From assembly GCA_963169475.1 (NCBI GenBank), contig CAUJFT010000088.1:1-25680 (forward strand): 25,680 bases of DNA, written 5' to 3'. Position numbers and translations under genes: made by a program. This stretch comes from Bacteroidota bacterium (GTDB lineage Bacteria; Bacteroidota; Bacteroidia; J057). The notes under the pieces were generated by a model. It worked only from the letters and a program-made list of their open reading frames with translations. It did not search any database and was not told where the DNA came from. Shown one piece after another: positions 1 through 8,350 of the stretch (position 1 is the first letter of the stretch; each line of letters opens with the position of its first letter).

Positions 1-782
1 GCAAAAATCAAGGAAGCTTTATCGGAATCCATTTCTTCTCTCCTGTCGATAAAATGCACTTGGTAGAGATTATACGCGGCAAACTTACTACTGACGATAC
101 CGTAGCGAAAGCAATTGACTTTGTAATAGCTATTGGGAAAATACCAATTGTTGTCAATGATAGTAGAGGTTTTTTCGCCTCTCGATGTTTTTCGACCTAT
201 TGCTCCGAAGGGTTGTTTTTGTTGGAAGAAGGGGCTCCCGCAGCAATGATTGAAAATATATCCCGCATAAAAGGAATGGCGGTGGGTCCGCTTGCCGTAA
301 TGGACGAGGTCTCTTTGGGGCTAATACAGCACATATATGAAAGTAACCCCGAACCCAAAACCTCCGATGAAGATAGACAGTACCAGATTATCCAAACCTT
401 AATGACTAAGCACGGAAGAAGCGGCAAAAAAGATGGAAAGGGATTTTATGATTATCCTTTGGGCGAAAAGAAAAAATTATGGGGCGGCTTAAAAAATCTA
501 TTTAACGCTAATCCAGAAAAAATAAGCCAAGAAACGATTGCCAAAAGACTTATGCACCGTCAAGCATTAGAATGCTATCGCTGTCTTGAAGAGGGGATTT
601 TGGCAAAGCCCGCAGAGGGTGATATTGGTTCGGTGTTAGGCTGGGGATTCCCGATTTATACTGGAGGTGCGATTTCTTATATTGACTATATCGGAAAAGA
701 AACCTTTATTGCGGATTGTGATTATTTTACAGCGGTATATGGCCAACGCTTTCGTGTTCCTGACAGTTTAAGAATAAAATAA
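1..782 (+). CDS. Fatty-acid oxidation complex alpha subunit (3-hydroxyacyl-CoA dehydrogenase part), 5' truncated
   Basis: This is the C-terminal portion of a FadB/FadJ-type multifunctional protein, which hydrates enoyl-CoA and oxidises 3-hydroxyacyl-CoA with NAD in fatty-acid beta-oxidation. The reading frame is open from base 3, upstream of the first ATG at 54, so the gene starts outside the window and 54 is not its start. The end of the NAD-binding domain is visible as FIGIHFFSPVDKMHLVEII, including the conserved His of the HFF motif. It is followed by the C-terminal dehydrogenase domain (VVNDSRGFFASR, KDGKGFYDYP) and the FadB-like tail with DIGSVLGWGFP and a TGG-x-SYID stretch. That tail separates FadB/FadJ-like proteins from short single-domain dehydrogenases. 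The enoyl-CoA hydratase domain would lie upstream and cannot be checked. Only the gene's 3' end is present and no thiolase gene follows it. Confidence 0.88.
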   Translation, partial: KNQGSFIGIHFFSPVDKMHLVEIIRGKLTTDDTVAKAIDFVIAIGKIPIVVNDSRGFFASRCFSTYCSEGLFLLEEGAPAAMIENISRIKGMAVGPLAVMDEVSLGLIQHIYESNPEPKTSDEDRQYQIIQTLMTKHGRSGKKDGKGFYDYPLGEKKKLWGGLKNLFNANPEKISQETIAKRLMHRQALECYRCLEEGILAKPAEGDIGSVLGWGFPIYTGGAISYIDYIGKETFIADCDYFTAVYGQRFRVPDSLRIK

Positions 783-888
783 TAAACATCAAACCAGAGT
801 TTTTGCATACCAATCAGATGGAAATTTATTAAGTTATTGATAATGAAATAGTTGTATTTATGTGCTTGACAAATAAATAATAATTCAT

Positions 889-916
889 TGAAAATCATTT
901 ATTTATATGATTTTCA
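889..916. repeat. AT-rich inverted repeat in the fad-tkt spacer
   Basis: The arms TGAAAATCAT (889-898) and ATGATTTTCA (907-916) are perfect 10-bp complements around an 8-nt AT loop. The hairpin lies about 110 bp after the fad stop and 55 bp before the transketolase -7 element. It could be a weak terminator or an operator. There is no GC-rich stem, so the call is structural only. Confidence 0.45.
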
Positions 917-970
917 TTTGCTTAATCGTGGGTTTTTGAATAAAAGTCGAGACTTATCCTGAAAAATCCT

Positions 971-978
971 TACTTTTG
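971..978 (+). promoter_or_regulatory. Bacteroidetes -7 promoter element for tkt
   Basis: TACTTTTG matches TAnnTTTG exactly and sits 25 nt before the ATG at 1004, giving a short leader. No convincing -33 TTG is seen at the usual spacing; the nearest TTG (936-938) is too far upstream. Confidence 0.6.
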
Positions 979-1003
979 CAGCACTTTTTAATGAAGATAA
1001 ATT

Positions 1004-1843
1004 ATGACAATAGCGGAACTTTACCGGGCTTCAACGCAAATAAGAAGAGATATTTTGAGAATGACTCATGGAGCAAAGTCCGGACACCCGGGCGGCTCTT
1101 TGGGTTGTGCAGACCTCTTAGCTTGTTTATATTTTAAAGTCATGAAACATAATCCTAATTTCTCTATGGAAGGGAAGTGGGAAGATGTATTTTTCCTTTC
1201 GAATGGTCATATTTCGCCGGTGTGGTATAGTGCGCTTGCGCGTTCGGGGTATTTTCCTTTGGGGGAGTTAGGGACTTTCCGTAAAATTAATAGCCGGCTT
1301 CAAGGACACCCCGCTACGATGGAGCATCTACCAGGTATTCGGGTGGCAAGTGGCTCCTTGGGGCAAGGGCTTTCTGTAGCGGCGGGTTATGCTTTGGGTA
1401 AGAAGCTAAATCATGATGGGCATACGGTTTTCTGCCTTTGCGGAGACGGAGAGATGAACGAAGGGCAAATATGGGAAGCCGCTTTGTTTGCTGCACACCA
1501 AAAGATAGATAATCTAATTGCTTTTACGGACAGAAACTACCTCCAAATTGATGGAAATACCGAAGATGTAATGGCTTTGGGAGATTTGGGAGAAAAATGG
1601 AGAGCGTTTGGGTGGGAGGTTTTGGAAACGGACGGAAACGATATTCCCCAATTATTGGATACCCTAGAAAAAGCCATATCTCTTAAAGGAAATGGCAAGC
1701 CTATAATGATAATTATGAAAACAATTATGGGAAAGGGAGTAGATTTTATGGAAAATAATCATCATTGGCACGGAAATGCCCCAAGTGATACTCAACTTCA
1801 AACGGCTTTAAACCAATTAGAAGAGACCTTGGGCGATTATTAA
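1004..1843 (+). CDS. Transketolase, N-terminal (thiamine-diphosphate PP-domain) subunit
   Basis: This cytosolic enzyme half belongs to the non-oxidative pentose phosphate pathway, moving two-carbon ketol units between sugar phosphates. At 279 residues it covers only the first third to half of a full transketolase. Visible motifs are HGAKSGHPGGSLG (22-34), SNGHISPVWYS (66-76), GHPATMEHLPGI (101-112), the thiamine-diphosphate/Mg motif GDGEMNEG (147-154) with downstream DRN (176-178), and QIDG. In split transketolases the pyrimidine-binding and C-terminal domains are on a second polypeptide, usually encoded next door. Here the next gene, 13 bp downstream on the same strand, is an alpha/beta hydrolase, and no C-terminal half occurs in the window. 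The start is set by the -7 element at 971-978. The end is a clean TAA after EETLGDY, as expected for a natural N-terminal subunit rather than a truncation. Confidence 0.9.
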   Translation: MTIAELYRASTQIRRDILRMTHGAKSGHPGGSLGCADLLACLYFKVMKHNPNFSMEGKWEDVFFLSNGHISPVWYSALARSGYFPLGELGTFRKINSRLQGHPATMEHLPGIRVASGSLGQGLSVAAGYALGKKLNHDGHTVFCLCGDGEMNEGQIWEAALFAAHQKIDNLIAFTDRNYLQIDGNTEDVMALGDLGEKWRAFGWEVLETDGNDIPQLLDTLEKAISLKGNGKPIMIIMKTIMGKGVDFMENNHHWHGNAPSDTQLQTALNQLEETLGDY

Positions 1844-1856
1844 CTCCATTTTTCCC

Positions 1857-2681
1857 ATGTCTAACCTAAAACAATTTTTCCTTGAAATTGATTCCGTAGC
1901 CCTTTCTTTCTGGCAAAAGGGAGAAGGCAACAAAGTCCTTGTTTGCACACATGGTTTTCGCCAAGATAAATCCCAATTCCTACCCCTATTTAAGACCATT
2001 CCTTCGGGTTGGGTAGTCCTCGCCTTCGACCAACCTGCGCATGGAGAAACGCGGTGGGAAGATAGGGATTATTGCTTTGATAGTAATTTTATGGGCAAAC
2101 TTTGGGGGAAATTAATCTCGCTTTATCCTCATTCAGAGTGGAGTTTGGCGGGTTTTAGTATGGGAGGAAAAACCGCAATGATGCTGCATCGCTCCTCTCC
2201 TTTTCCTATAAAAAATCTAATCCTAATTGCGCCCGGAGGGGTATATACCACCCCTTTAAATCGCTTTTTTTCTTATAATTCTATTGGGAAATTAATGTTC
2301 CATTATTTCATAGATAATCCTATCCGCGTAATGAAAGTAGTAGATTATTCTTATAAAAGAAAATGGATTAGGACTTTTCAGTATCGTTTTATCAAAGCCC
2401 ATCTAACCAATCCCGAAGCAGGCTACTTCCTGAAAAAATTTACAGATATCTATCGGCGATTTGATTTTTCGTTTCCGGCTTATGGAAAATTTACTCAAGC
2501 TACCCAAACCCATATTCTACTTATATGGGGTAAACAAGATGAGGTGGTAACCATAGACCAATCACTTTTATTCCAAAAACATATTCCTAATGCCGGCATC
2601 TACTATATCAATGGAAAGCACAATCTCATCGAAGAATATCCCGATGAAATTAAGTCTTTGATTTACAACATTATCCTGTAA
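1857..2681 (+). CDS. Alpha/beta-fold hydrolase
   Basis: This is a 274-residue cytosolic hydrolase of the alpha/beta fold; the substrate cannot be read from the sequence. The oxyanion-side HG motif (THGFRQD, about 31-37), the nucleophile elbow GFSMGG with Ser101, an acid in WGKQDE (Asp228), and a histidine in NGKHN (His255) form a complete catalytic triad in the expected order. No signal peptide is seen. The gene starts 13 bp after transketolase with no promoter element between, so the two are probably co-transcribed. It is followed by a strong bidirectional terminator. It could be an esterase, a lysophospholipase-like enzyme or a C-C hydrolase; the family is too broad to choose. Confidence 0.85.
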   Translation: MSNLKQFFLEIDSVALSFWQKGEGNKVLVCTHGFRQDKSQFLPLFKTIPSGWVVLAFDQPAHGETRWEDRDYCFDSNFMGKLWGKLISLYPHSEWSLAGFSMGGKTAMMLHRSSPFPIKNLILIAPGGVYTTPLNRFFSYNSIGKLMFHYFIDNPIRVMKVVDYSYKRKWIRTFQYRFIKAHLTNPEAGYFLKKFTDIYRRFDFSFPAYGKFTQATQTHILLIWGKQDEVVTIDQSLLFQKHIPNAGIYYINGKHNLIEEYPDEIKSLIYNIIL

Positions 2682-2687
2682 ATAACG

Positions 2688-2726
2688 TTCGCCCGATATT
2701 TTTATAGCACAAAAATATCGGGCGAA
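2688..2726. terminator. Bidirectional terminator between the alpha/beta hydrolase gene and topA
   Basis: The arms TTCGCCCGATATTTTT (2688-2703) and AAAAATATCGGGCGAA (2711-2726) are perfect 16-bp complements with a 7-nt loop. The stem has a GC-rich base and an A/T-rich top. It lies 7 bp after the hydrolase stop and 18 bp after the topA stop (minus strand), so it can serve both convergent genes. Confidence 0.85.
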
Positions 2727-2743
2727 ATTCACAAAACGGTAAA

Positions 2744-5206
2744 CTATTTTTTCTTCTTAGGGGTTTCTGCAATAATCGCTTCACATTCTGCTTTGGTGAT
2801 GGTTTCCGGAGATTTATCCTTTGGTATCTTAAAGTTGTCTTTCCCTTTTTTGATATAAGGTCCGTACTTTCCATTTAAAACCTGAATTTCTCCGAAATCC
2901 TGAATAGAATTTTGCCCATTTGTTTTGGAGGCTTTCTGCATATTTTCTACTTGAAGCCTGTAACAATCTTCTAATGTAAGCGTTTCTACATTGATTTCCT
3001 TTGGTAAAGGAATATTTTCTTTACCAATTTTCAAATAAGGGGCATTCCATCTGCCTTTAAGAATAGAAACCTCATCATTTAGTTGTCGAATAACTTTATT
3101 TTTATCCGTCTCTAATTTTTCTTCATAGAGTTGGAGGGCTCTCTCAAAGGTAATTTCATAAGGACTATCCGTTTTTAGGTTTACAAAAGTGCTTCCAAAT
3201 AACACGTAAGGACCAAATCGCCCGATTGCTGCCTTTACAGGCTTGCCTTCAAACTCCCCAATAGTTCTGGGCAAAATAAAGAGTTCTAACGCTTCTTCTA
3301 ACGTAATTGTATCTATACGTTGTGTACTTTTTAGGCTAGCAAATCGGGGTTTCTCTTCATCGGAGGTGTTTCCGATTTGAATCAGAGGTCCGTTTTTCCC
3401 TAATTTTGCAAATATTGGTCTTTCGCTGCCCGGCTCTTGACCAAGCAAACGCTCCGATTTGGCTCTATCGGCTTCTTGATTAGTTTTCTCTAAGGTCTCC
3501 GCAAAGCCTGCCCAGAAGCCTGCAATCATTTTTTGCCATTTGACTTTCCCTTCGGCTATCTCATCAAACTCATCTTCTACACTTGCCGTAAAGGAATAGT
3601 TCATAATATTTACGAAATGTTTATCCAGAAAGTCCGTAACAATCATGCCCAAATCCGTTGGAAATAGCTTATTTTTTTCTACTCCGACCACTTCATTCTT
3701 TGTGCTAGAACTAATTTTATTTCCCTTCAAGATATGAAGCCGGTATTCTCTTTTAATGCCTTCCCTGTTGCCTTTTTCTACATAATCTCTCTGCTCAATC
3801 GTAGAAATTGTGGGGGCATAAGTAGAGGGTCTTCCGATACCAAGCTCCTCCAATTTTTTTACGAGCGAGGCCTCTGCATAGCGAGCGGCAGGTCTTGTAA
3901 ACCTTTCGGTAGCAACGATTTGGCTCATATCAAGAATATCACCTTTTTTAAGTGGGGGCAAAAGGGTATTGTTGTCGTCCTCTTCTTCATCGGAAGATTC
4001 TATGTACAATTTAAGAAAGCCATCAAAAAGAACCACCTCTCCGGAGGCTTTGAATATCGCTTGATTCGTAGAAGTCAATATATCTACTACTGTTTTTTCG
4101 AGTTGGGCATCAGCCATTTGAGAGGCGGTTGCCCTTTTCCAGATTAGTTCGTATAATCTCTGCTCATTCCGACTACCCTCGACTTGCATTACTCCAAAGT
4201 CTGTAGGTCTTATCGCTTCATGTGCTTCTTGGGCATTTGCATTTTTATTTTTAAACTTACGGAGCTGGTGATATTGTTCTCCAAAACTCTGTTTTATAGC
4301 CACTTCGGCTTGTTGGAGAGCGGTATCCGAAAGATTAATACTATCTGTTCTCATATAGGTTATCTTTCCGGATTCATATAAAGATTGTGCTACTTTCATG
4401 GTATCGGAGACAGACATTCCTAATTTGCGGCTGGCTTCTTGCTGCAAAGTTGAGGTAGTAAAAGGAGGGGCGGGAGAACGCTTACCTGGTTTTTTTTCGA
4501 CCTCTTTTACCGTAAAGACAGCACCCTTGCAGGATTCCAAAAATTGGATAGCATCTTCGGATTGGTTGATTTTGTGAGAAAGTTCTGCTTTGAGTCCTTC
4601 TTTTTTAGCAGTGAGAAAATCACTGACCACCTTAAAGGAAGATACCGGGACAAAATTCAAGATTTCTCTTTCTCTTTCCACTACTAATTTTACTGCTACG
4701 GACTGTACCCTGCCCGCCGATAGTCCTTTTTTTACTTTTTTCCATAGAATAGGAGACAGCTTAAATCCTACTAACCGGTCTAAAACCCTACGGGCTTGCT
4801 GTGCATCTACTAAATTAAGGTCAAGCATTCGCGGAGACTGTACTGCCTTTGTGATTGCCGTTTTAGTGATTTCGTTAAATACCACCCTATGAGTAGTATG
4901 GACATCTAAGCCTAAAGCCGCCGCAAGATGCCAAGAAATAGCCTCCCCTTCTCGGTCTTCATCTGTTGCTAACCATACTTTATCTACTGTTTTTATGATT
5001 TGTTTCAGTTCATTAATGACCTTAACCTGCTTGGGAATGATTTCATATTTAGGGCTAAAATTATTCTTTATATCTATCGCACTATCATCTTTGGGTAAAT
5101 CCCTTACATGCCCAAAGCTTGCCTTTACAATAAAGTCCTTTCCAAGGTATTTTTCTATAGTTTTTGCTTTGGCCGGAGACTCTACAATCATTAAATTCTT
5201 TGTCAT
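2744..5206 (-). CDS. topA: DNA topoisomerase I (type IA)
   Basis: Type IA topoisomerase relaxes negative supercoils by transient single-strand cleavage. The TOPRIM domain is at the N-terminus: MIVESPAKAKT (Glu9) and DEDREGE (82-88). The catalytic tyrosine is Tyr284 in ITYMRTDS. The cleavage-domain motifs SAGRVQSVAV and GIGRPSTYAPT are also clear. The C-terminal third carries several topoisomerase C-terminal repeats (ARFGPYV/KYGPYIKKG type). It lacks the four-cysteine zinc fingers of the E. coli enzyme; the few C-terminal cysteines are not in CxxC pairs. It ends in a Lys-rich tail. The length, 820 residues, fits Bacteroidetes TopA. The start at MTKNLMIVESP is the only one compatible with the family N-terminus. 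No clear -7 element was found upstream. The gene stands alone between a terminator and the amylase gene. Confidence 0.97.
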   Translation of the reverse strand: MTKNLMIVESPAKAKTIEKYLGKDFIVKASFGHVRDLPKDDSAIDIKNNFSPKYEIIPKQVKVINELKQIIKTVDKVWLATDEDREGEAISWHLAAALGLDVHTTHRVVFNEITKTAITKAVQSPRMLDLNLVDAQQARRVLDRLVGFKLSPILWKKVKKGLSAGRVQSVAVKLVVEREREILNFVPVSSFKVVSDFLTAKKEGLKAELSHKINQSEDAIQFLESCKGAVFTVKEVEKKPGKRSPAPPFTTSTLQQEASRKLGMSVSDTMKVAQSLYESGKITYMRTDSINLSDTALQQAEVAIKQSFGEQYHQLRKFKNKNANAQEAHEAIRPTDFGVMQVEGSRNEQRLYELIWKRATASQMADAQLEKTVVDILTSTNQAIFKASGEVVLFDGFLKLYIESSDEEEDDNNTLLPPLKKGDILDMSQIVATERFTRPAARYAEASLVKKLEELGIGRPSTYAPTISTIEQRDYVEKGNREGIKREYRLHILKGNKISSSTKNEVVGVEKNKLFPTDLGMIVTDFLDKHFVNIMNYSFTASVEDEFDEIAEGKVKWQKMIAGFWAGFAETLEKTNQEADRAKSERLLGQEPGSERPIFAKLGKNGPLIQIGNTSDEEKPRFASLKSTQRIDTITLEEALELFILPRTIGEFEGKPVKAAIGRFGPYVLFGSTFVNLKTDSPYEITFERALQLYEEKLETDKNKVIRQLNDEVSILKGRWNAPYLKIGKENIPLPKEINVETLTLEDCYRLQVENMQKASKTNGQNSIQDFGEIQVLNGKYGPYIKKGKDNFKIPKDKSPETITKAECEAIIAETPKKKK

Positions 5207-5455
5207 ATTTTCACGGTTTCTTTTGAAAATGTACTACACTAACTCTATAAAATGGATTTATTTTTGCCGATTTTCGGAAAAATACGGCAATATTAGGGCA
5301 AAGGTTTGGAATTACCAATTTTTTTCTAAATTTACCTCGCTCAAATACCTCATAACTATTAGAAAAACAGAGCTACTACCCTCAAAGGCGGGGAATAATT
5401 ATACATTATCCCGATATATTTTACTGTCCATTGTCCATATCTTAACCGAAAACTA
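5207..5455. other. Intergenic spacer between amylase gene end and topA start
   Basis: No gene or RNA is recognisable in these 249 bp. It must contain the topA promoter (reading leftward), but no exact TAnnTTTG is present on the minus strand. A small imperfect stem near 5390-5412 (GGGAATAAT/ATTATCCC with a one-base bulge) may end the amylase transcript, although it has no T-run behind it. Confidence 0.4.
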
Positions 5456-8317
5456 TCAATACATCAGCAATATTTTCCCATAAGCTGCTTTTTGAGGGGT
5501 TGTTATTCGGTACAAATAGGTTCCGGGAGTGCTTTTGCGGGCATAGGAGTCCGTCCCGTCCCAGATTACTTCTTGAACATGTAAAGGAGAACCGTCAGAT
5601 TGCGCCCCAAAGCTTCGGATAACCCTACCCGTTAAATCAAGAATTTCCACGATAATAACTTCTCTCTGGGGTATAAAAAACCGGATATGAATTTCCTCTG
5701 TAAAAGGATTAGGAAAAGCGGTATGCTCGATTTTTTCAAAGACTTGGTCGTCTGTACTTGTTACGTTGTAAGATAAGTCTGGGGTCTGAAACTTTTTGGT
5801 GGTATAAACATGGTATTCACCGGGTTGAAGTGTAATGGACGGGTTACTAGAACTTATGCTAATACTATCTCCTGTTAGGTAATCGTACCATTTCCCGGAG
5901 TTCTGAAAACTAATGGAGGAAGTAGAGGCGGCTACTCCAAAATTTCCAAAAACATTTACATTACAAGAAGGGTGGGTAAGTTGTACTTGTTTTACTTGCC
6001 CAGAGACATTTTGCGTAAAGTTTGTGGTTTCAAAGGCTGGTTCGCTCGTTTTGAGCTTTACCAGCGCGCTATAAATCTGATAAAGACGATTCCGATTCAT
6101 GTCTGTAAAATAATCCCATTTTATGGGTTTTTCACATACTCGACAAGGAACATCAATAGAGACATCGTACCCAACCTCTTCAAACTGCCATATCATTTTA
6201 GGTCCGGGTACAGCAAAAAATAAAGCCGCTACCTGCCCCATTCTATCTATAGAAGTATTTAAATCTTTAATATCATAGCCTCCTGATGCGTTACCATAAG
6301 ATAGGTTTTTAAACATCAACCGTTCTTCGTCATGGCTTTCCATATAGCCGACAAGATTGGGATTATTAAAATTTCGGCTTTTATAAGAAACCCCACTAAT
6401 GTCCCAACTACATTCCGGACCGGACGCATGCCCCATCGAAGATTGGTTATAGGGGCAGTTCATTTTTCCCCAAGTCATAAAGCCATAGTCTGCCAACTCT
6501 TTTTCTTCCGAGTTTTCCGAAAAATGTTCCAGAATCAACATAGTAGAATTGTCCACTTGTCTTATTTCGTCTGACATTCTTTTGAGGTTAGCGATTCTAC
6601 TTGCATCATATTGCCCCCAAAGCCCTACGTCGGAACCGGAATTAAACTGGGTAAAGCCCTTAGAAAGGTCAAAGCGAAATCCGTCCACCTTAAACTCTTC
6701 TACCCAATATCGAAGTACTCTATCCACAAAACTCCGGGTCTCTGTGCTATTATGGTTCATATCGTAGCCCACATTAAAGGGATGTTTGGCATCAGGATTG
6801 AACCAAGGATTATTGACGGCGGGTTTATTTTGGGCGGCATCCCAATATAAATTAACCATAGGCGAAAGCCCAAACTGATGATTAAGGACAATATCCAATA
6901 CTACCGCCATGCCGTTCTCATGGCAAAGGTCTATAAACTCTTTCAGCTTCTCCTGTGTTCCGTAATATTTATCTACTGCAAACATATACATCGGGTTATA
7001 GCCCCAACTACTATTCCCCTCAAATTCCATGACAGGCATAAGCTCAATAGTATTGACTCCCAGTGATTTGAGATACCAAAAGGAGTCTATCAAAGCCTGA
7101 AACGAATGCCTCTTTGAGAAATCGCGAATTAACAACTCATAAACTACCAAATCCGTATTTGAAGGCTTGGCAAAGTTTGTTACCTGCCAATTATAGGCAG
7201 TCATATTAGTCTGAAATACAGATACAATTCCAGCGGTTTTTCCCACCGGATAAGGCTTTAAATTGGGATATACAGAAGGAGGGATAAAAGAATCATTCCA
7301 AGGGTCAAGAATTTTTTTTGCAAAAGGGTCTCCTATTATAATCGTCTCTCCTCCATTATTTTTGACTAAAAACTGGTATCCATATTCTTGACTTGGATTA
7401 AGTCCCGTAAGCTCAATCCACCAAAACCTCCCATCTCCGGAGCGTTTCATTGCATAATCCGGGTGAGCTAGGTAATTATTGAAATCTCCCAATAAATAAA
7501 CATATTCCTTATCCGCAACCGGAGTATTGAGAACCACCCTTACGCTTGTAGAAGATAATTCTAATACCCCTCCAATAGTTCCCGTAGGCGGACTTTGAAT
7601 GATAGATTGCCCCTGAACGATATAATAAACAGAGTCCATAACTGTAGTCCCTCCGTTTTCATAAACGACCTTTACCCAATAAGTTCCGGCGGTAGATGCT
7701 GTTGTTGTATAAGAGACTTGATTAGTCCCCGAAGCAGACTGAACAAGGTTATTATTAATGTACAAAGATAAATCACCATTGGCAGAAGCATTTGCTGAGA
7801 CATTTACACTTGCATTAAGGGCATAAATAGAGCCAATAGAAGGAGTAGAAACCCCTACCTGAACACTCGAACCAGAATATAAATCATAATAAATATCCTG
7901 ATTAATCGCATCTTTCCCTACGATTGTACCCGCAGCATTCCTAAATACAAATGCCATTTTAGAAGCAATTTCAGAAGTGCTGGTAAAGTTATAAAAGGTA
8001 CGGATATGATATTTAATTTGATGTTTATTGTTCCCCAAGGAAGTCATCAGCAATTTAGGATTATTCGTAGGCCAGGGAAGTAGCTGCACATACTTCCAAT
8101 CCGTAGGAGAAATACTATTGCTGGTAATAAGTCCTGTATGTATATAAATCGGAGAGACACCCGTAAGTGCCCCATTTCCAAGTGTAGCATCATAGACAAT
8201 AGTTACTGTATCATCTACGGTCGGGAAGGCAGGAGTTACAGTTATAGTTTGCGCTTTTCCCCAACAAAATAAACAAACCAGAAAATGGGTAAAGATTATT
8301 ATTTTTATATGTTTCAT
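5456..8317 (-). CDS. Secreted GH13 alpha-amylase-family enzyme with T9SS sorting domain
   Basis: This is a 953-residue exported glycoside hydrolase acting on alpha-glucans. Residues 1-22 are a signal peptide (likely cut before Gln23, KA/QTITV). An N-terminal beta-rich region (about 23-235) precedes a CBM48/E-set-like domain (about 240-330, with VYLLGDFNNY). The GH13 barrel (about 390-760) has region I LDIVLNH (about 470-478), region II GFRFDLSKG with nucleophile Asp550, region III LILEHF with acid/base Glu597, and region IV MESHDEER with Asp663. The catalytic triad is therefore complete. Residues about 865-953 form a T9SS type A-like tail: FPNPFTEEI, LDLTGRVIR, GTYLYRI, final basic/hydrophobic strand. 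It lies 33 bp downstream of another T9SS cargo gene, probably in one operon. The exact specificity (amylase, pullulanase-like or branching-like) cannot be fixed from the sequence alone. Confidence 0.93.
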   Translation of the reverse strand: MKHIKIIIFTHFLVCLFCWGKAQTITVTPAFPTVDDTVTIVYDATLGNGALTGVSPIYIHTGLITSNSISPTDWKYVQLLPWPTNNPKLLMTSLGNNKHQIKYHIRTFYNFTSTSEIASKMAFVFRNAAGTIVGKDAINQDIYYDLYSGSSVQVGVSTPSIGSIYALNASVNVSANASANGDLSLYINNNLVQSASGTNQVSYTTTASTAGTYWVKVVYENGGTTVMDSVYYIVQGQSIIQSPPTGTIGGVLELSSTSVRVVLNTPVADKEYVYLLGDFNNYLAHPDYAMKRSGDGRFWWIELTGLNPSQEYGYQFLVKNNGGETIIIGDPFAKKILDPWNDSFIPPSVYPNLKPYPVGKTAGIVSVFQTNMTAYNWQVTNFAKPSNTDLVVYELLIRDFSKRHSFQALIDSFWYLKSLGVNTIELMPVMEFEGNSSWGYNPMYMFAVDKYYGTQEKLKEFIDLCHENGMAVVLDIVLNHQFGLSPMVNLYWDAAQNKPAVNNPWFNPDAKHPFNVGYDMNHNSTETRSFVDRVLRYWVEEFKVDGFRFDLSKGFTQFNSGSDVGLWGQYDASRIANLKRMSDEIRQVDNSTMLILEHFSENSEEKELADYGFMTWGKMNCPYNQSSMGHASGPECSWDISGVSYKSRNFNNPNLVGYMESHDEERLMFKNLSYGNASGGYDIKDLNTSIDRMGQVAALFFAVPGPKMIWQFEEVGYDVSIDVPCRVCEKPIKWDYFTDMNRNRLYQIYSALVKLKTSEPAFETTNFTQNVSGQVKQVQLTHPSCNVNVFGNFGVAASTSSISFQNSGKWYDYLTGDSISISSSNPSITLQPGEYHVYTTKKFQTPDLSYNVTSTDDQVFEKIEHTAFPNPFTEEIHIRFFIPQREVIIVEILDLTGRVIRSFGAQSDGSPLHVQEVIWDGTDSYARKSTPGTYLYRITTPQKAAYGKILLMY

Positions 8318-8335
8318 AAAAGCAATGATAGTTGA

Positions 8336-8350
8336 GACAAGGTACTTGTC
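8336..8350. repeat. Small hairpin between the two minus-strand T9SS cargo genes
   Basis: GACAAG-GTA-CTTGTC forms a 6-bp perfect stem with a 3-nt loop, abutting the stop codon of the upstream gene (8351) and 19 nt before the amylase ATG. It may affect mRNA stability or relative expression within the operon. It is short, so chance cannot be excluded. Confidence 0.4.

Noticed and set aside
54..782. Short complete dehydrogenase gene starting at ATG 54
   Set aside because: The frame is open upstream to base 3 and encodes the conserved FIGIHFFSPV segment before that Met, so the gene is truncated by the window edge.
3734..4147. 137-codon plus-strand frame
   Set aside because: Antisense to topA with no start context or family features.
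4995..5483. 162-codon plus-strand frame crossing the topA start and the spacer
   Set aside because: Most of it is antisense to the highly conserved TOPRIM-coding region of topA, the part in the spacer shows no protein-like composition, and it runs into the end of the amylase gene.
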